DNA of 64,000 nucleotides from Gallalistipes aquisgranensis (GTDB taxonomy: Bacteria > Bacteroidota > Bacteroidia > Bacteroidales > Rikenellaceae), in contig NZ_JADCJY010000001.1 of NCBI RefSeq assembly GCF_014982715.1, forward strand, positions 558,001 to 622,000, written 5' to 3'. Position 1 is the stretch's first letter. Every line of letters begins with the position of its first letter. The position numbers and the translations under genes were made by a program. Of the stretch, positions 1-8,317 are shown in pieces. The notes beneath the pieces were generated by a model. It ran no database searches. It had not been told where the DNA came from and saw nothing but the letters and a program-made list of their open reading frames with translations.

Positions 1-1
1 C

Positions 2-295
2 GTCTACGACGTGGACGATGGCAGTGACGACCGTACCGCTCCCGAGGGATACACCAACGACCGCGGGGCCGAGATCACGACCGGCCCCTGCCACCGTATC
101 GAGATTTACCTGTATGTCATCGCCAACACCTTTCCCTCTTCGGTGGTGATCCGCGATTCGCCGCCTTTTCAGGCACGGCTGGTGGTGGAGCGCGATGGGC
201 AGCCGGCGGTCGACCGTCTCTGGGACGTGAACCAGTGGGGCGGGCTGACGCTGGTGGGGTTCCCGGTCGGAGGCCCGGACCTGCCCGGTGTCTGA
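2..295 (+). CDS. C-terminal part of an unknown protein (5' end outside window)
   Basis: An open frame runs in from the left edge and stops at a TGA at 293-295, leaving about 97 residues. I do not recognise the family. The visible part starts acidic (DVDDGSDDRTAPEG), then gives alternating hydrophobic stretches (IEIYLYVIANTF, QARLVVERDG) that look like beta strands, so a small beta-rich extracytoplasmic domain is plausible but not shown. No start codon or signal peptide is visible because the gene begins before the window. It is followed after only 5 bases by the TGTCA/TGAC repeats that precede the small heat-shock gene, so it is probably a separate transcription unit. Confidence 0.6.
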   Translation, partial: VYDVDDGSDDRTAPEGYTNDRGAEITTGPCHRIEIYLYVIANTFPSSVVIRDSPPFQARLVVERDGQPAVDRLWDVNQWGGLTLVGFPVGGPDLPGV

Positions 296-300
296 AAATT

Positions 301-346
301 TGTCATAATGTGCTGACTGTCAGATGTTAAAATGTCTTGACGGTCA
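301..346. promoter_or_regulatory. Paired TGACnGTCA palindromes, candidate enhancer-type operator
   Basis: Two copies of the 9-bp palindrome TGACnGTCA lie at 314-322 (central T, extended to CTGACTGTCAG at 313-323) and 338-346 (central G), 24 bp apart centre to centre. A further TGTCA is at 301-305. They sit 70 to 110 bp upstream of a sigma-54-like promoter, the usual distance for binding sites of a bacterial enhancer-binding protein. Binding is inferred. Confidence 0.5.
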
Positions 347-412
347 TGAAAAAATTGCAGTTTTTCTGTCGTTTCGTCATTTTCTCCGGACTGGGTCCCC
401 GTTTTCGGGCGG

Positions 413-428
413 TGGCACAGAATTTGAA
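413..428 (+). promoter_or_regulatory. Candidate sigma-54 (-24/-12) promoter of hsp20
   Basis: TGGCAC at 413-418 is followed by five bases and TTGAA at 424-428. The sigma-54 consensus is TGGCAC-N5-TTGCA, so the -24 half is perfect, the spacing is exact, and the -12 half differs at one base (TTGA for TTGC). I see no convincing TAnnTTTG element between here and the Hsp20 start at 507. Confidence 0.45.
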
Positions 429-506
429 CTTTCCCTATGCGAAAGCGGCCCGCAGGGGCTGCGGAAACAAAAGGAATGTTTAACTAAAATTATAGGAGGA
501 TTGATT

Positions 507-935
507 ATGTTACCTATCAGAAGAACCCAGGGGTGGTTACCCGACATCTTCAACGATTTTCTCGACAACGAATGGATGACCCGCGCCAACGTCACGGCGC
601 CTGCCGTGAACGTCATCGAGACGGAAAAGGACTATAAGGTGGAGATCGCCGCACCGGGCATGAACAAGGGCGATTTCAACGTGAAGATCAACGAAGACAA
701 CCAGCTGGTCGTCTCCATGGAGAAAAAGGAGGAGAAGAACGAGGACAAGAAGAAGGGCAAGTATCTGCGCCGTGAATTCTCGTACTCGCAGTTCCAGCAG
801 ACGATGATCCTGCCCGACAACATCGAGCGCGACCGGATCGAGGCCAAAATGGAGAACGGTGTGCTGAACATCGACATTCCGAAGAAGGTGGAGGTTCCCG
901 AAGCCAAGAAGGAGAAACAGATCGAAGTGAAATAA
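507..935 (+). CDS. Hsp20/alpha-crystallin family small heat-shock protein
   Basis: A 142-residue holdase chaperone that would bind unfolding proteins in the cytoplasm and pass them to ATP-dependent chaperones. A short N-terminal arm (MLPIRRTQGWLPDIFNDF) precedes the alpha-crystallin domain from about residue 32 (APAVNVIETEKDYKVEIAAPG). The domain ends in the family signature ENGVLNIDIPKK, followed by a lysine- and glutamate-rich tail. The start at 507 is fixed by a strong AGGAGGA ribosome site at 494-500, unusual in this window; the frame is open further upstream but that part looks non-coding. It is monocistronic and followed by a terminator. A sigma-54-like promoter and paired palindromes upstream suggest stress control by an enhancer-binding protein. 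Confidence 0.93.
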   Translation: MLPIRRTQGWLPDIFNDFLDNEWMTRANVTAPAVNVIETEKDYKVEIAAPGMNKGDFNVKINEDNQLVVSMEKKEEKNEDKKKGKYLRREFSYSQFQQTMILPDNIERDRIEAKMENGVLNIDIPKKVEVPEAKKEKQIEVK

Positions 936-977
936 GGTGTTCGTACCGGACGGCGGACGAACTGCCTCGAATCAGTG

Positions 978-1007
978 AAAAGGCGCCTGTAAAAGGCGCC
1001 TTTTTTC
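978..1007 (+). terminator. Rho-independent terminator after hsp20
   Basis: A perfect 10-bp stem (AAAAGGCGCC at 978-987 with GGCGCCTTTT at 995-1004) encloses a 7-base loop and runs into a T tract. The rest of 936-1185 shows no gene. Confidence 0.9.
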
Positions 1008-1185
1008 GTTTGCTCCGCAAGCGGAGGTACCGTGTCCCCTCTGCAACATACGTCCCGACGTTTTGTGGGGGCAGGTGGAGTGGGGTGCAGAGGAAAAAGG
1101 GACCGTCGAAGGCCTCCCGTTCATATCCGGGGCTGCGTTTCGGCGGACAGGTGACCGCGGCGGGAAGAAACCCTTTTCTCTGGTT

Positions 1186-2169
1186 TTACGGGCGGTCGAG
1201 CAGCCTCAGGTCGGCCAGCGCGATAGCCACGGCCGATTCGATCACCACCGGGGCGCGCAGGGCGATGCAGGCGTCGTGGCGCCCTCTGATCCGCAGTTCC
1301 TGTACGGTGCCCGTGGTCATGTCGAGGGTCTGCTGGGGGGCGGCGATGCTGGCCGTGGGCTTGACCGCCACGCGTACCACCACCGGGTTGCCGTTGGTGA
1401 TGCCGCCGCAGATGCCGCCCGCGTTGTTGGTGGCCGTCCGGCCCGAAGGATCGACGATCGGGTCGTTGTTCTGCGAGCCGCGCAGGCGGGCGCAGGCGAA
1501 TCCATTCCCGAACTCCACTCCCTTGACGGCCGGTACCGAAAAGAGCAGGTGGCTGATGACGCTCTCCGCCGAATCGAAGAAAGGTTCCCCCAATCCCACG
1601 CCGGCCCCTTCGGCCCGACATTCGATGATGCCGCCCACCGAATCGCTCTCCCGCATGGCATTCTCCACCACTTCGGGCCAGCGTTCAGCGTCGGTGCATC
1701 CCCCGATCTCCAGAATCCGGGAGGTAATCTCCACCCCTTCCAGAATTTTTTTCGCTACCGTACCGGCCACCACCAGCCCGAGCGTGAGCCGTCCGGAGAA
1801 GTGTCCGCCGCCGCGGTAGTCGGCGTAACCGTGGAATTTCTGCCGGGCCACCCAGTCGGCGTGCGAGGGACGCGGGTGGGTCACCAGATTGCGGTAGTCG
1901 TTCGAGAGCGTGTTTTCGTTGGCGAAGACCACCGTAAGCGGAGCCCCCGTGGTCTTCTCCTCGAACAGTCCCGACAGGATCACGGGCCGGTCGCTCTCTT
2001 TGCGGGGAGTGGTGCCCCGCTGTCCGCTCTTGCGGCGCGCGAGATCGTCCGTGAAATCCTCCTCGTTGAGGGGAATGCCGGCCGGCACCCCGTCCAGCAC
2101 CACGCCCACGGCCCCGCCGTGTGACTCCCCGAAAATGGATACCCTGAATTTGCGTCCGAAACTGTTCAT
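1186..2169 (-). CDS. aroC: Chorismate synthase
   Basis: Converts 5-enolpyruvylshikimate-3-phosphate to chorismate, the last shikimate-pathway step, using reduced FMN. The 327-residue protein begins MNSFGRKFRVSIFGESHGG, the N-terminal signature. It carries the FMN/substrate motifs TTPRKESDRP and YADYRGGGHFSGR and the C-terminal signature GRHDACIALRAPVVIE. It is about 30 residues shorter than many homologues but shows every core block. The ATG at 2169 is chosen because the frame opens far upstream with non-homologous sequence that overlaps aroA. It lies 14 bases after aroA, which makes its substrate, so both are surely one operon with lptB. Confidence 0.96.
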   Translation of the reverse strand: MNSFGRKFRVSIFGESHGGAVGVVLDGVPAGIPLNEEDFTDDLARRKSGQRGTTPRKESDRPVILSGLFEEKTTGAPLTVVFANENTLSNDYRNLVTHPRPSHADWVARQKFHGYADYRGGGHFSGRLTLGLVVAGTVAKKILEGVEITSRILEIGGCTDAERWPEVVENAMRESDSVGGIIECRAEGAGVGLGEPFFDSAESVISHLLFSVPAVKGVEFGNGFACARLRGSQNNDPIVDPSGRTATNNAGGICGGITNGNPVVVRVAVKPTASIAAPQQTLDMTTGTVQELRIRGRHDACIALRAPVVIESAVAIALADLRLLDRP

Positions 2170-2183
2170 TGTCTTTTGTGGTT

Positions 2184-3467
2184 TTAACCGTTCGTTGCCC
2201 CTTTTTCCATAAGGACCTCCAGATCGTCCCAGAAATCGGGGTAGGATTTGTCGACCGCCTCCGCGCCGAGTACGGTCACCTTTCCGTCGGCCCGCAGTCC
2301 CGCCGTGGCCAGTGCCATGGCGATCCGGTGGTCGTTGTGGCTCTCGACCACGGCGCCCGAAACCGGTCCGCCCTCCACGCGCATCACGTTCTCCTCGGAG
2401 ATGTCGACCCGGATGCCCAGCCGGGCGAACTCTACGGCCAGCGTTTCCGCCCGGTTGCTCTCCTTGTGGATCAGCCGCCGGGTTCCCCTGATTTCGCTCA
2501 CTCCGTCGCAGGCCGAGGCCAGCGCCACGAGGGCGGGGAAAAGGTCGGGACAGTCCGTCGCATCGAATTCGAAAGCCGTGAGCTCCCTGCGGTGGACCGT
2601 CACGCTCTCCGGCGTGGAGATCACTTCGGCTCCCGCCCGCGAAAGCGCGTCGATCACGGCCACGTCGGCCTGAAGCGAAAGCGTGTTCATGTTCTCCACG
2701 GTCACTTCGCCCGCCGTGGCGCCCGCCACCAGCAGGCACGAAGCCCCGCTCCAGTCCCCCTCGATGTTGTAGGTGGCCGGCTCATAACGCTGGCCTCCCT
2801 CCACGAAAAACTCCTCGTAGTCGTTGTGTCCGATCCGGATGCCGAAACGTTCCGCCACGGCGATCGTCATGTCGATGTACGGGCGGCTCCGGAGACCCTT
2901 CACGTGCAGCGTAGTGTCGTTCTGCGCCAGCGGCAGGGCCATCAGAAGTCCCGTGATGAACTGGGAGCTGAGCGAACCGTCCACCCGGGCTTCGCCTCCT
3001 CTGAGCGGACCGCGCACCGTGATGGGCAGCAATCCCTTTTTTGTCCTGACCTCGGCTCCCAGCTGCCGCAGGGGCTCCTCCATCATGCCGACGGGCCGCA
3101 CGAGGATCGAGCCCTCGCCCGTGAGCGAGATGCGGCGTCCGCACAGGGCGGCGATCGGCGTGAACAGGCGGGTGGCCAGCCCCGACTCCCCGACGTTGAG
3201 CCGGTCGGCCACAGGGCACACCGTCCCTTCGCGGACACCTCCCAGCACCGAGTAGTCCCACCGGGCTCCTTCGACGGGCGCGATCCTGGCGCCGAGGGCC
3301 TCGGCGATCTTCATCGCGGCTCGCGTGTCGTTGCACAGTTCCATGTTGGTGAGGCGCGACTCCCCCTCGCAGAGCAGCGAGGCGGCCAGCGCTCGCTGGG
3401 CGTAACTTTTCGACGAGGGGGCCAGCACGGTTCCCGCGACCCGTCCCGGGGTGATGGTCTTCTCCAT
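2184..3467 (-). CDS. aroA: 3-phosphoshikimate 1-carboxyvinyltransferase (EPSP synthase)
   Basis: Joins shikimate-3-phosphate and phosphoenolpyruvate to give EPSP in the cytoplasm, one step before AroC. The 427 residues match the usual family length. The N-terminus has the substrate loop APSSKSYAQRALAASLL. Later blocks are SQFITGLLMALPL, DATDCPDLFPALVALA with the catalytic Asp, HKESNRAETLA, and the C-terminal ESHNDHRIAMALA. It starts 6 bases after lptB stops and ends 14 bases before aroC starts, so lptB-aroA-aroC reads as one leftward operon. I see no truncation or fusion. Confidence 0.97.
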   Translation of the reverse strand: MEKTITPGRVAGTVLAPSSKSYAQRALAASLLCEGESRLTNMELCNDTRAAMKIAEALGARIAPVEGARWDYSVLGGVREGTVCPVADRLNVGESGLATRLFTPIAALCGRRISLTGEGSILVRPVGMMEEPLRQLGAEVRTKKGLLPITVRGPLRGGEARVDGSLSSQFITGLLMALPLAQNDTTLHVKGLRSRPYIDMTIAVAERFGIRIGHNDYEEFFVEGGQRYEPATYNIEGDWSGASCLLVAGATAGEVTVENMNTLSLQADVAVIDALSRAGAEVISTPESVTVHRRELTAFEFDATDCPDLFPALVALASACDGVSEIRGTRRLIHKESNRAETLAVEFARLGIRVDISEENVMRVEGGPVSGAVVESHNDHRIAMALATAGLRADGKVTVLGAEAVDKSYPDFWDDLEVLMEKGATNG

Positions 3468-3473
3468 GGCGCG

Positions 3474-4208
3474 TTATCTGAGTTGGAAGTCTTTGCCGAG
3501 ATAGACCTTGCGGACGGTCTCGTCGTTGGCGAGGTCCTCGGCCGAACCGGCTTTCAGAATTTTGCCCTCGAACAGCAGGTAGGTGCGGTCGGTGATGGCC
3601 AGTGTCTCGTGTACGTTGTGGTCGGTGATGATGACTCCGATGTTCTTGTTCTTCAGCGTTCCCACGATGCTCTGGATGTCCTCCACGGCGATCGGGTCGA
3701 CGCCTGCGAACGGCTCGTCGAGCAGGATGAACCGGGGATTGATGGCCACGGCCCGGGCGATCTCCGTCCGGCGCCGCTCGCCGCCCGAGAGCTGGATGCC
3801 GAGGCTCTTGCGCACCTTTTGCAGCCGGAACTCCTCGATGAGGCTTTCGAGCCGCTCCTTCTGGTACTCCTTGGTGAAATCGGTCATCTCCAGCACGGCC
3901 TTGATGTTGTCCTCCACGCTCAGGCGGCGGAACACCGAAGCCTCCTGGGCCAGATAGCCCACGCCCATCTGGGCCCGGCGGTAGACCGGCTCCTTGGTCA
4001 GTTCGAGCGTCTGGCCGTCTCCCTCCAGGAAAATGCGTCCTTCGTTGGGCTTGATAAGCCCAACGATCATGTAGAACGTGGTGGTCTTTCCGGCTCCGTT
4101 GGGGCCCAGCAGGCCCACGATCTCCCCCTGTTCCACTTCGATGGAGACGTGGTCGACGACGGTACGTGTCTTGTATCTTTTTACGAGGTCTTGCGTGTAT
4201 AGTCTCAT
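3474..4208 (-). CDS. lptB: LPS export ABC transporter ATP-binding protein
   Basis: The ATPase that powers extraction of lipopolysaccharide from the inner membrane by the Lpt bridge. In the 244-residue protein, Walker A is GPNGAGKTT (35-43), the ABC signature is LSGGE (140-144) and Walker B is ILLDEP (161-166), followed by the family-typical [14 protein letters not shown] switch region. I start at ATG 4208 (MRLYTQDLV). The frame extends to a TTG at 4244, but that would begin inside the -7 promoter element at 4242-4249, so the shorter form is right. It heads the lptB-aroA-aroC operon; lptF, lptG and lptC are not in the window. Confidence 0.95.
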   Translation of the reverse strand: MRLYTQDLVKRYKTRTVVDHVSIEVEQGEIVGLLGPNGAGKTTTFYMIVGLIKPNEGRIFLEGDGQTLELTKEPVYRRAQMGVGYLAQEASVFRRLSVEDNIKAVLEMTDFTKEYQKERLESLIEEFRLQKVRKSLGIQLSGGERRRTEIARAVAINPRFILLDEPFAGVDPIAVEDIQSIVGTLKNKNIGVIITDHNVHETLAITDRTYLLFEGKILKAGSAEDLANDETVRKVYLGKDFQLR

Positions 4209-4241
4209 CTGCGCTCCGATGGTTCGTTGTGCATTATCCCG

Positions 4242-4249
4242 CAAATATA
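4242..4249 (-). promoter_or_regulatory. -7 promoter element of lptB-aroA-aroC
   Basis: TATATTTG on the minus strand matches the Bacteroidetes -7 consensus TAnnTTTG. It lies 33 bases before the lptB ATG, giving a leader of roughly 25-30 nt. No clear TTTG is seen at -33. Confidence 0.65.
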
Positions 4250-4558
4250 GTTCTTTTACTCCGAACGGGAAAACGGCGCCCCTGTTTTTTCCTGCCGGGG
4301 TCGTTTTTCTTCCTTTTCCGTTCTCCCCGGACCGCGCTCCGGCGGTAAGGCGGATGCGGGCATGCTGATTTTCCGCGGCTTTCGTTTCCCGGGAGAGGCC
4401 CGGACGACGGCGCGGACCGTGCGGCAGGGCGGGGGCCGTTCCCTTTTTTTGATGAATTTTTTCCGGATATTGACGGAAATTTGAAAAAAATGAATATCTT
4501 TAGGTGATGAAGTGTTTAAAAACGATCGGAAACAGAATATTTCAGGACGCATAACAAG
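4250..4558. other. Divergent intergenic region lptB/recQ
   Basis: About 310 bp between two divergent genes. Its lptB end adjoins the -7 element. Near recQ, TATCTTTA at 4495-4502 is one base off the -7 consensus and may serve recQ. The middle is GC-rich, with long frames in both directions that resemble no protein I know; I see no RNA gene. Confidence 0.5.
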
Positions 4559-6748
4559 ATGAATCAACAGGAAGATACCCGGCTGCACGATAAGCTGAAA
4601 GAGTATTTCGGCTTCTCGTCGTTCAAGGGGAATCAGGAGGCGGTCATACGCAACGTACTGGCCGGCCGCGACACCTTCGTGCTCATGCCTACGGGCGGGG
4701 GTAAGTCGCTTTGTTACCAGCTGCCCGCGCTCATCATGGACGGGGTGGCCATTATCATATCGCCGCTGATCGCCCTGATGAAGAATCAGGTCGACGCCAT
4801 GCGCACCTTCAGCGCGGACGACGGCATCGCTCATTTTCTCAATTCGTCGCTCAACAAGGCGGCGGTCACCAAGGTCCGCAACGACGTGCTTGCCGGCCGG
4901 ACCAAACTGCTCTATTTCGCACCCGAGTCGCTCACGAAGGAGGACAACGTCTCCTTCCTGCGCAAGATAAAGATTTCGTTCTACGCCATCGACGAGGCCC
5001 ACTGCATTTCGGAGTGGGGGCACGACTTCCGTCCGGAGTACAGGCGTATCCGTCCCATCATCAACGACATCGGCCATGCGCCGCTGATCGCCCTCACGGC
5101 CACGGCCACCCCGAAGGTGCAGATGGACATCCAGAAGAACCTGGGCATGCTCGACGCCACCGTGTTCAAGTCGTCGTTCAACCGTCCCAACCTCTTCTAC
5201 GAGATACGGCCCAAGCACGACGCTGCCCGCGAGATCATCCGCTACATCAAGCAGAACGAGGGCAAGTCGGGTATCATCTACTGCCTCAGCCGCAAGAAGG
5301 TAGAGGAGCTGACCGAGCTCCTGCAGGCCAACGACATCCGTGCGCTGGCCTACCATGCCGGCATGGATGCCGCGCAGCGGGCCCAGAATCAGGACAAGTT
5401 CCTGATGGAGGAGGTCGACGTGATCGTGGCCACCATCGCTTTCGGCATGGGAATCGACAAGCCCGACGTGCGTTACGTGATCCATTACGACATTCCGAAG
5501 AGCCTCGAGGGCTACTATCAGGAGACGGGCCGTGCCGGACGGGACGGAGGCGAGGGGCATTGCATCGCCTTTTACAGTTACAAGGACATTCAGAAACTGG
5601 AGAAATTCATGCAGGGCAAGCCGGTCGCCGAACAGGAGATCGGGAAACTGCTGCTCATGGAGACGGTCTCCTATGCCGAGTCGGCCATCTGCCGCCGCAA
5701 AACCCTGCTGCACTATTTCGGGGAGGAGTATCCGGAGGAGAACTGCGGCTGCTGTGACAACTGCACCCATCCCCGGCCGAAGACGGAGGGCCGGGAGCAG
5801 ATGCAGCTGGCGCTGAAGGTGCTCCGGGCCATCGGGGACAAGTTCAAGATGGACTACCTGATCAACGTGCTGATCGGGCGTACCACGGCGCTGATCAAGT
5901 CCTACGGCCACCACAAGAGCGAGTGGTTCGGGGCGGGCGCCGGGCAGAACGACCGTTTCTGGGGAGCCGTCATCCGCCAGGCGCTGATCCTGGGGCTGAT
6001 CGACAAGAATATCGAGAATTACGGCCTGCTGTCGGTCAATGCCCGGGGCGAGGAGTATATCGAGCATCCCTTCTCGGTGATGATCGCCCTCGACCATGAC
6101 TACGACGAGGAGCAGGAAGAGGAGGCCGCCCTGCCCACGGGCAAGGGAGGCGCCGCCGACGAGGAGCTCTTCTCGATGCTCAAGGACCTGCGCAAGAAGG
6201 TGGCCAAACAGCACGACCTGCCTCCCTTCGTGATTTTCCAGGACCCTTCGCTGGAGGATATGTCGATCCAGTATCCCGTCACTCTCGAGGAGATGCAGAA
6301 CATCAGCGGCGTAGGCGTGGGCAAGGCCAAAAAGTTCGGCGAGCCTTTCATCAAGCTCATCAAGGCCTACGTCGAGGAGAAGGAGATCATCCGTCCGCAG
6401 GACATGGTGGTCAAGAGCGTCGTGAACCGCAGCGGCAACAAGGTCTTCATCATCCAGAGCATCGACCGCAAGATGGACTTCGAGGACATCGCCCGGGCCC
6501 GCGACCTGGAGTTCGACGAACTGCTCACCGAGATCGAGGCGATCGTCAACTCCGGAACCCGGCTCAACATCAACTACTACATCTCCGAGGCGATGGACGA
6601 GGACAAGGCCGACGAGATTTACCTCTATTTTAAGGAGGATGCCCAGAGCGATTCGCTCGACGAGGCCCTCGAGGAGCTGGGCAGCGATTTCACGGAAGAG
6701 GAGATTCGTCTGGTGCGGATCAAGTTCATTTGCGAACAGGGAAACTGA
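4559..6748 (+). CDS. recQ: ATP-dependent DNA helicase RecQ
   Basis: A 3'-to-5' helicase for recombination and stalled-fork repair. The 729-residue protein has motif I TGGGKS (45-50), the DEAH box (145-148) with the aromatic-rich loop HCISEWGHDFRPEYR, and motif VI QETGRAGRDG. A zinc-binding RecQ C-terminal region follows, with Cys378, Cys396, Cys399 and Cys402. A winged-helix segment and an HRDC-like domain (about 565-640, EEMQNISGVGVGKAKKFG) come next. The last 90 residues are acidic and rarely present in E. coli RecQ, but the total length is normal for Bacteroidetes. The ATG at 4559 has no ribosome site, as for most genes here. Confidence 0.97.
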   Translation: MNQQEDTRLHDKLKEYFGFSSFKGNQEAVIRNVLAGRDTFVLMPTGGGKSLCYQLPALIMDGVAIIISPLIALMKNQVDAMRTFSADDGIAHFLNSSLNKAAVTKVRNDVLAGRTKLLYFAPESLTKEDNVSFLRKIKISFYAIDEAHCISEWGHDFRPEYRRIRPIINDIGHAPLIALTATATPKVQMDIQKNLGMLDATVFKSSFNRPNLFYEIRPKHDAAREIIRYIKQNEGKSGIIYCLSRKKVEELTELLQANDIRALAYHAGMDAAQRAQNQDKFLMEEVDVIVATIAFGMGIDKPDVRYVIHYDIPKSLEGYYQETGRAGRDGGEGHCIAFYSYKDIQKLEKFMQGKPVAEQEIGKLLLMETVSYAESAICRRKTLLHYFGEEYPEENCGCCDNCTHPRPKTEGREQMQLALKVLRAIGDKFKMDYLINVLIGRTTALIKSYGHHKSEWFGAGAGQNDRFWGAVIRQALILGLIDKNIENYGLLSVNARGEEYIEHPFSVMIALDHDYDEEQEEEAALPTGKGGAADEELFSMLKDLRKKVAKQHDLPPFVIFQDPSLEDMSIQYPVTLEEMQNISGVGVGKAKKFGEPFIKLIKAYVEEKEIIRPQDMVVKSVVNRSGNKVFIIQSIDRKMDFEDIARARDLEFDELLTEIEAIVNSGTRLNINYYISEAMDEDKADEIYLYFKEDAQSDSLDEALEELGSDFTEEEIRLVRIKFICEQGN

Positions 6749-6798
6749 CGGCCGGCGTGACGAAGGATCGCAGAGAGAGAAGCCGTCCCGCCGCGGGA

Positions 6799-7731
6799 GT
6801 GCGTGCGGGAGAGCCTTATGGAGAGGGGAGAGCCCGCCGTACGGAAAGGAAGGACGGAGAAGCCGTCCGTGCCAAGAAAGAGCTCGGCCAGCATTTCCTG
6901 ACCGACTTGAATATCGCCCGCCGCATCTGCGACAGCCTGTCTCCGGCCGGGCCGTGCGCTCCGGCGGAAGAGGCCGGACCTGCTGCCGGAAGCGGGGGAG
7001 AGTGTCCCTCCGCCCGGGAGGCGGCCAGAGAGCAGGAATGTCTGCCCCGCGCCGTGCTCGAAGTCGGGCCGGGTATGGGGGTGCTGACGCAGTTTCTGTT
7101 GCAGCGGACGGATATGGAACTTTATGCGGCCGAAATCGACACCGAGAGCGTCGTCTATCTGCGCCGTCACTACCCGCAGCTGGAGTCCCGGCTGATCGAG
7201 GGCGATTTCCTGCGGATGAATCTGCGGGAACTCTTTCCCCGGGGGGTGCGCGTGATCGGTAATTTCCCCTACAATATCTCGTCGCAGATATTTTTCCGTA
7301 TTCTCGAACACCGCGATCTGGTTCCCGAGGCGGTGGGCATGGTGCAGCGCGAGGTGGCGGTGCGGATCGCCGAACCTCCCGGCAGCCGTGACTACGGCAT
7401 CCTGAGCGTCCTGCTTCAGGCGTGGTACGACATCGACTACCTGTTTACCGTGAGCGAGGGCGTGTTCAGTCCGCCCCCGAAAGTGAAGAGCGCCGTGATC
7501 CGGCTGAGGCGCAACGGAGTACGGGAACTCGGCTGCGACGAGAGGCTCTTCGTCCGGGTGGTCAAGGCCTCGTTCGGCCAGCGCCGCAAGATGCTCCGCA
7601 ACTCTCTGCGGGCCGTATTCGGCGATTTCGGGGGCGAGGAACATCCTTTTTTCGCTTCACGGGCCGAACAGCTGGGCGTTCCGCAGTTCGTTGAGCTGAC
7701 CCGCTGGATCGCTGACCGTCTTGCCCGGTAG
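6799..7731 (+). CDS. rsmA: 16S rRNA (adenine-N6)-dimethyltransferase RsmA/KsgA
   Basis: Dimethylates the two adjacent adenines near the 3' end of 16S rRNA during late 30S assembly. The core is clear: KKELGQHFLTD, the SAM motif VLEVGPGMGVLTQ, the catalytic NFPYNISSQIFF and the C-terminal GVFSPPPKVKSAV. No ATG is available upstream; GTG 6799 is the nearest candidate (310 residues), with GTG 6757 and TTG 6730 alternatives, the last overlapping recQ. Between the first helix and the SAM motif there is a 37-residue insertion (6940-7050), rich in Ala, Pro, Gly and Glu, that ordinary family members lack. The gene begins just after recQ and may be co-transcribed with it. Confidence 0.9.
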   Translation: MRAGEPYGEGRARRTERKDGEAVRAKKELGQHFLTDLNIARRICDSLSPAGPCAPAEEAGPAAGSGGECPSAREAAREQECLPRAVLEVGPGMGVLTQFLLQRTDMELYAAEIDTESVVYLRRHYPQLESRLIEGDFLRMNLRELFPRGVRVIGNFPYNISSQIFFRILEHRDLVPEAVGMVQREVAVRIAEPPGSRDYGILSVLLQAWYDIDYLFTVSEGVFSPPPKVKSAVIRLRRNGVRELGCDERLFVRVVKASFGQRRKMLRNSLRAVFGDFGGEEHPFFASRAEQLGVPQFVELTRWIADRLAR

Positions 7732-8008
7732 CGACGCTACACACGATCGTTCCGTTTTTCCGGCCGCCGGAAGGAGAGTGCCGGGGAGTCTGCCGGTTCA
7801 TGGCGGAGCCTGTGCCGGACGCCGAAACATTTCGGCGTTCACGGGACCGCTTCTCCGAGTGCCGTACTTTCCTGTACGGCCGTTTGGAAAATCGCCCCTC
7901 GTCCGGTCGTCTGCGGATAGACCCTGACGTTCTGTTCCTCTGGACGGTCGGTTTGCCCCTGCAGTTCGGGAACCTGCCCTTTCCCCTCTCTTTTCTGTTG
8001 GACGGCTT

Positions 8009-8188
8009 CTATGCCCACCGGCTGCTCAGCCACAGCAGCAGCCACGCCAGAAATACCATGACGCACAGTCCCGCGATCAGAAACAGCGCCGACCGCAGGG
8101 CCGCTCCTTTGCGCCGCGGAGAGGGAGCGCCTTCGCCGGCCGTTTCGCGGATAATCCTTAACTCTTCCCTGGTCAGTTTGTTATACAT
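8009..8188 (-). CDS. 59-residue putative single-pass membrane protein
   Basis: A short gene in the gap between rsmA and the barrel gene. ATG at 8188 opens MYNKLTREELRIIRETAGEG, a charged, probably helical N-terminus. A basic PRRKG stretch follows, then one strongly hydrophobic helix at about residues 33-55 (ALFLIAGLCVMVFLAWLLL), ending SSRWA before TAG. The layout suggests an inner-membrane protein with its N-terminus in the cytoplasm by the positive-inside rule. I do not recognise the family and assign no function. The coding reading is supported by the clean soluble/basic/hydrophobic arrangement; a homologue search would settle it. The rest of 7732-8008 shows no gene. Confidence 0.6.
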   Translation of the reverse strand: MYNKLTREELRIIRETAGEGAPSPRRKGAALRSALFLIAGLCVMVFLAWLLLWLSSRWA

Positions 8189-8223
8189 GGCATCCCGTTT
8201 TTACCGTAAAGGTAAGGCTTTCC

Positions 8224-8243
8224 GCGGGAATCCCCGCTTTTTT
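8224..8243 (+). terminator. Possible short terminator hairpin
   Basis: GCGGG (8224-8228) pairs with CCCGC (8233-8237) and is followed by six T bases. No plus-strand gene ends nearby except rsmA 500 bp upstream, so it may insulate the barrel gene or be fortuitous. Confidence 0.3.
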
Positions 8244-8272
8244 ATTTGGCATTTTTTTTGAGACGTTCCCCG

Positions 8273-8280
8273 TAGTATTG
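8273..8280 (+). promoter_or_regulatory. Weak -7 element before the barrel gene
   Basis: TAGTATTG differs by one base from TAnnTTTG and lies 37 bases before the ATG at 8318. A TTTG at 8245-8248 is 24 bases upstream, slightly farther than the usual 19-21. Confidence 0.35.
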
Positions 8281-8317
8281 TATGGAAGAAAATATTAATC
8301 ATTAAATTCAAGAAGCT

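Noticed and set aside
4209-4244. TTG start for LptB giving 256 residues
   Set aside because: It would begin within the -7 promoter element at 4242-4249, and the extra residues match nothing in the family.
4256-6214. 652-codon open frame on the minus strand opposite recQ
   Set aside because: It is antisense to an unmistakable recQ, has no family motif, and reflects the high GC content.
7839-8066. 75-residue minus-strand frame overlapping the small membrane protein
   Set aside because: No homologue-like features. It overlaps the better-structured 59-residue frame in another phase.
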